In this document: positions 62,317 to 64,000 of the stretch, in pieces
Numbering within the stretch: position 1 is the first letter of the stretch
Layout of the letters: each line of letters begins with the position of its first letter
NCBI GenBank assembly: GCA_041392305.1
Contig: JAWKMJ010000003.1
Coordinates: 62,001-126,000, forward strand
DNA length: 64,000 nucleotides
DNA from: JAGQYP01 sp041392305
GTDB taxonomy: Bacteria; Bacteroidota; Bacteroidia; Flavobacteriales_D; Crocinitomicaceae
Direction: 5' to 3'
The notes under the pieces: model-generated
What the model was told of the DNA's origin: nothing
The model's database searches: none
Seen by the model: only the letters and a program-made list of their open reading frames with translations
Position numbers and translations under genes: made by a program

Positions 62317-62583
62317 ATGAACAAGTGGAATTTTGTAGTGAATTTGTTGATCCCTGCCAATTACATTTGGATCAGTGAAATAATCTTTACCGACCCAGAT
62401 CGAGGTCGTTTCTTTCCCTACATTGTAACGCTTGCCATATTCGTTTTTCACGTTTCCGGAATTTTCATATACTCCAGACTTGAAAAAAAAGGATTGAAAT
62501 GGAATTTCCTCAATTTTATCATTTTAATGGTGGCTCTTGGGGTAAATATTTTTGTTTTCGAGAACTATTTATACCAAGGTTAG
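62317..62583 (+). CDS. small membrane protein downstream of lpxL-like gene
   Basis: 88 residues that start at the base after the acyltransferase stop codon. Three hydrophobic segments: NFVVNLLIPANYIWISEIIF, FPYIVTLAIFVFHVSGIFIY and FLNFIILMVALGVNIFVFE. No family recognised. Abutting coordinates suggest coupled translation with the acyltransferase. Confidence 0.65.
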   Translation: MNKWNFVVNLLIPANYIWISEIIFTDPDRGRFFPYIVTLAIFVFHVSGIFIYSRLEKKGLKWNFLNFIILMVALGVNIFVFENYLYQG

Positions 62584-62681
62584 TCGAAAATAAAGAAGAT
62601 CGGAAATTCAGATTTACAGATTTTTAAATATTGCAGTTATTCAATCTCCAACAACAATCAGCCCATTACCAATACAACAAA

Positions 62682-62726
62682 TCGTAAATCGTACTTCGTA
62701 AATCGTAATTCATTAATATCTTTGCC
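62682..62726 (+). repeat. 45-bp repeat family A with -7 box (62717-62724), upstream of FkbM
   Basis: Exact reverse complement of 43102-43146. It ends in TATCTTTG (62717-62724), the predicted -7 of the FkbM gene; the start codon at 62744 would leave a leader of only about 13 nt. The upstream part (62682-62711) consists of TCGTAAATCGTACTTCG-type units. Confidence 0.9.
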
Positions 62727-62743
62727 CTCTTGAAAATTAGCTG

Positions 62744-63454
62744 TTGAAAGAAATTATTCGCAAAATATTACTCTTCTTACATCTAGATATCACAAAAAAT
62801 CTGGAGTATGATCGCCTCACCATGGAAATCTTTAAAAAGCATTTGAAGTCTGATTCCAATTGCATTGATGTAGGTTGTCACAAAGGAGAAATCCTAGATG
62901 AGATATTAAAATTGGCTCCACAAGGGAAACACTTTGCATTCGAACCTATTCCAGATTTCTATAAAGCTTTGGTAAGCAAATATTCCGAAAAAGTGACTTT
63001 GTTCAATTGTGCTTTGGCAGATGAAACAGGCGAAACTACTTTCAACTACGTTAAAAATGCACCAGCCTATTCGGGCATAAAACAAAGAAAATATGCCGTT
63101 TCCAATCCTGACATTGAAAAATTGAATGTCAAATTGGAAAAATTAGATCATCTGATACCTCAAGATCAGCAAATTGATCTTATTAAAATTGATGTTGAAG
63201 GAGCTGAATTTGGGGTACTAAAAGGCGGTAAAGAGCTCATCAGCAAATACAAACCATTGGTACTTTTTGAATTCGGACTGGGAGCCAGTGATTTTTACGG
63301 TACGCAACCCGAAGACATCTTTAACTATTTCAAGGATTGTGAAATGGAAGTTTTTACTCTCAAAGGATTCATCCAAAATGACCACGCCTTGAATTCTGAA
63401 CAGTTTAAAGAAATCTACCTCACAAATAAGGATTATTATTTCGTCGGGAAGTAG
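62744..63454 (+). CDS. FkbM-family methyltransferase
   Basis: A 236-residue SAM-dependent methyltransferase. Motif I is CIDVGCHKGE (residues 40-49), FEPIPDFY follows, and LIKIDVEGAEFGVLKGG is the FkbM motif. Usual acceptors are sugar or polysaccharide hydroxyls. The TTG at 62744 is chosen because KEIIRKILLFLHLDITKNLEYDRLTMEI matches the family's normal N terminus; an internal ATG at 62822 would truncate it. It probably modifies a cell-surface glycan. Confidence 0.85.
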   Translation: MKEIIRKILLFLHLDITKNLEYDRLTMEIFKKHLKSDSNCIDVGCHKGEILDEILKLAPQGKHFAFEPIPDFYKALVSKYSEKVTLFNCALADETGETTFNYVKNAPAYSGIKQRKYAVSNPDIEKLNVKLEKLDHLIPQDQQIDLIKIDVEGAEFGVLKGGKELISKYKPLVLFEFGLGASDFYGTQPEDIFNYFKDCEMEVFTLKGFIQNDHALNSEQFKEIYLTNKDYYFVGK

Positions 63455-63514
63455 ACGCAGGCTAATCCACTATTCCATTTAGATTTTTCCTAAATTCGTA
63501 TCAAATCGATCTTA

Positions 63515-64000
63515 ATGAAAAAGTCATTGCTTTTACTTTTTGTACTCTATTCTTTCATCGCTTCAACTCAAGAAGAGATACTGGAATTATACAAGAAAGG
63601 TGAAACACCTACCTACGATCAAACCATTGAATTCTACAAATACCTTGCGGACGAATATTCCAATGCAAAATTGGTAGAAGTAGGGCAATCTGATTACGGC
63701 AAACCCATCTATGTCTTTCTTATCTATCCGAATACAAAAAGGTACGAAATCAAAGACTTTTCTAAAGAAACGGTCATCTTGATCAATAATGCCATCCATC
63801 CTGGAGAACCTTGCGGAGTAGATGCGTGTATGTCGATTGCTTACAATACCCTATTCGAAGGAAAATACGCAAAATCAAAATACAACTGTGTCTTGGCGAT
63901 TATCCCTATTTATAATGTCGGTGGCTCCCATAACAGAGGTGCCTATTCAAGGGCGAATCAGGTTGGACCAAAAGAACACGGTTTTAGAGGGAATGCTCGA
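63515..64000 (+). CDS. M14-family zinc carboxypeptidase, truncated by window edge
   Basis: 162 codons are present and the frame runs off the right edge. Signal peptide 1-17 (FIASTQ). The M14 core is seen: NAIHPGEPCGVDAC supplies zinc ligands His95 and Glu98, and IIPIYNVGGSHNRGAYSRANQ with GFRGNAR continues towards the DxNR substrate-binding region, which would lie just past the edge. M14 enzymes remove C-terminal residues or cut peptidoglycan stem peptides. Exported. Confidence 0.85.
   Translation, partial: MKKSLLLLFVLYSFIASTQEEILELYKKGETPTYDQTIEFYKYLADEYSNAKLVEVGQSDYGKPIYVFLIYPNTKRYEIKDFSKETVILINNAIHPGEPCGVDACMSIAYNTLFEGKYAKSKYNCVLAIIPIYNVGGSHNRGAYSRANQVGPKEHGFRGNAR

Noticed and set aside
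1..64000. tRNA or rRNA genes
   Set aside because: I looked for T-loop and acceptor patterns in the spacers on both strands by eye and saw none. A covariance-model search would be needed to exclude small RNAs.

Overview
The window comes from a low-GC member of the Bacteroidota, most likely a Flavobacteriales bacterium (Crocinitomicaceae/Cryomorphaceae-like). The basis is TAnnTTTG -7 promoter boxes in place of sigma70 boxes, many Sec/lipoprotein products ending in type IX secretion (T9SS) sorting domains, and families largely confined to this phylum (DUF4924, the Fe-S/CCG oxidoreductase pair, the LptD-amidase-MCE neighbourhood). It is a chromosomal, mostly housekeeping stretch. No tRNA, rRNA, CRISPR array, prophage or complete composite transposon was recognised.

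Layout. 0-2.8 kb: a truncated TPR protein, a small lipoprotein, and a Mom/homing-endonuclease-type GNAT-like protein overlapping miaA. 2.8-3.4 kb: intergenic tandem duplication. 3.4-4.5 kb: rpsF-rpsR-rplI on the minus strand. 4.6-9.0 kb: four overlapping genes (asnB, a GT4 glycosyltransferase, a WcaF-like acetyltransferase, a BadF/GlcNAc-kinase-like ATPase) that probably modify a surface glycan. 9.1-14.5 kb: a lone SiaC-like protein, a GT22-like membrane glycosyltransferase, DUF1853, an OmpH/Skp-like lipoprotein with DUF4924, a Ycf48-like lipoprotein and a GNAT. 14.6-23.6 kb: exported proteins including two T9SS cargos, then paaZ. 23.8-31 kb: an exported WD40-caspase fusion, a VOC protein and a large sortilin/BNR propeller protein. 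31-36.7 kb: thrS-infC-rpmI-rplT bracketed by two paralogous exported proteins. 36.9-43.1 kb: comEC, a nitroreductase pair and valS.

43.1-49 kb is the accessory part. It holds several families of short dispersed repeats, a MITE-like inverted-repeat element, two DUF1573 paralogs, and a RAYT (TnpA-REP) transposase surrounded by four REP hairpins of alternating orientation that also bracket two orphan lipoprotein genes. 49-51.7 kb has a YARHG lipoprotein, a DUF2306 membrane protein and an ORF6N protein. 51.8-54.3 kb is an Fe-S oxidoreductase pair with a HAD gene between the two subunits. 54.3-59.2 kb is the envelope module: MCE/MlaD and amidase diverging from lptD. 59.2-64 kb has a Kelch T9SS protein, small membrane proteins, an LpxL-family acyltransferase, an FkbM methyltransferase and a truncated M14 peptidase.

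The most unusual observations are: a 45-bp perfect inverted repeat 19.6 kb apart that carries the -7 box of both valS and the FkbM gene; the alternating REP/RAYT island, one REP of which lies inside a lipoprotein signal-peptide region; the miaA-coupled Mom-like acyltransferase; and the exported WD40-caspase.
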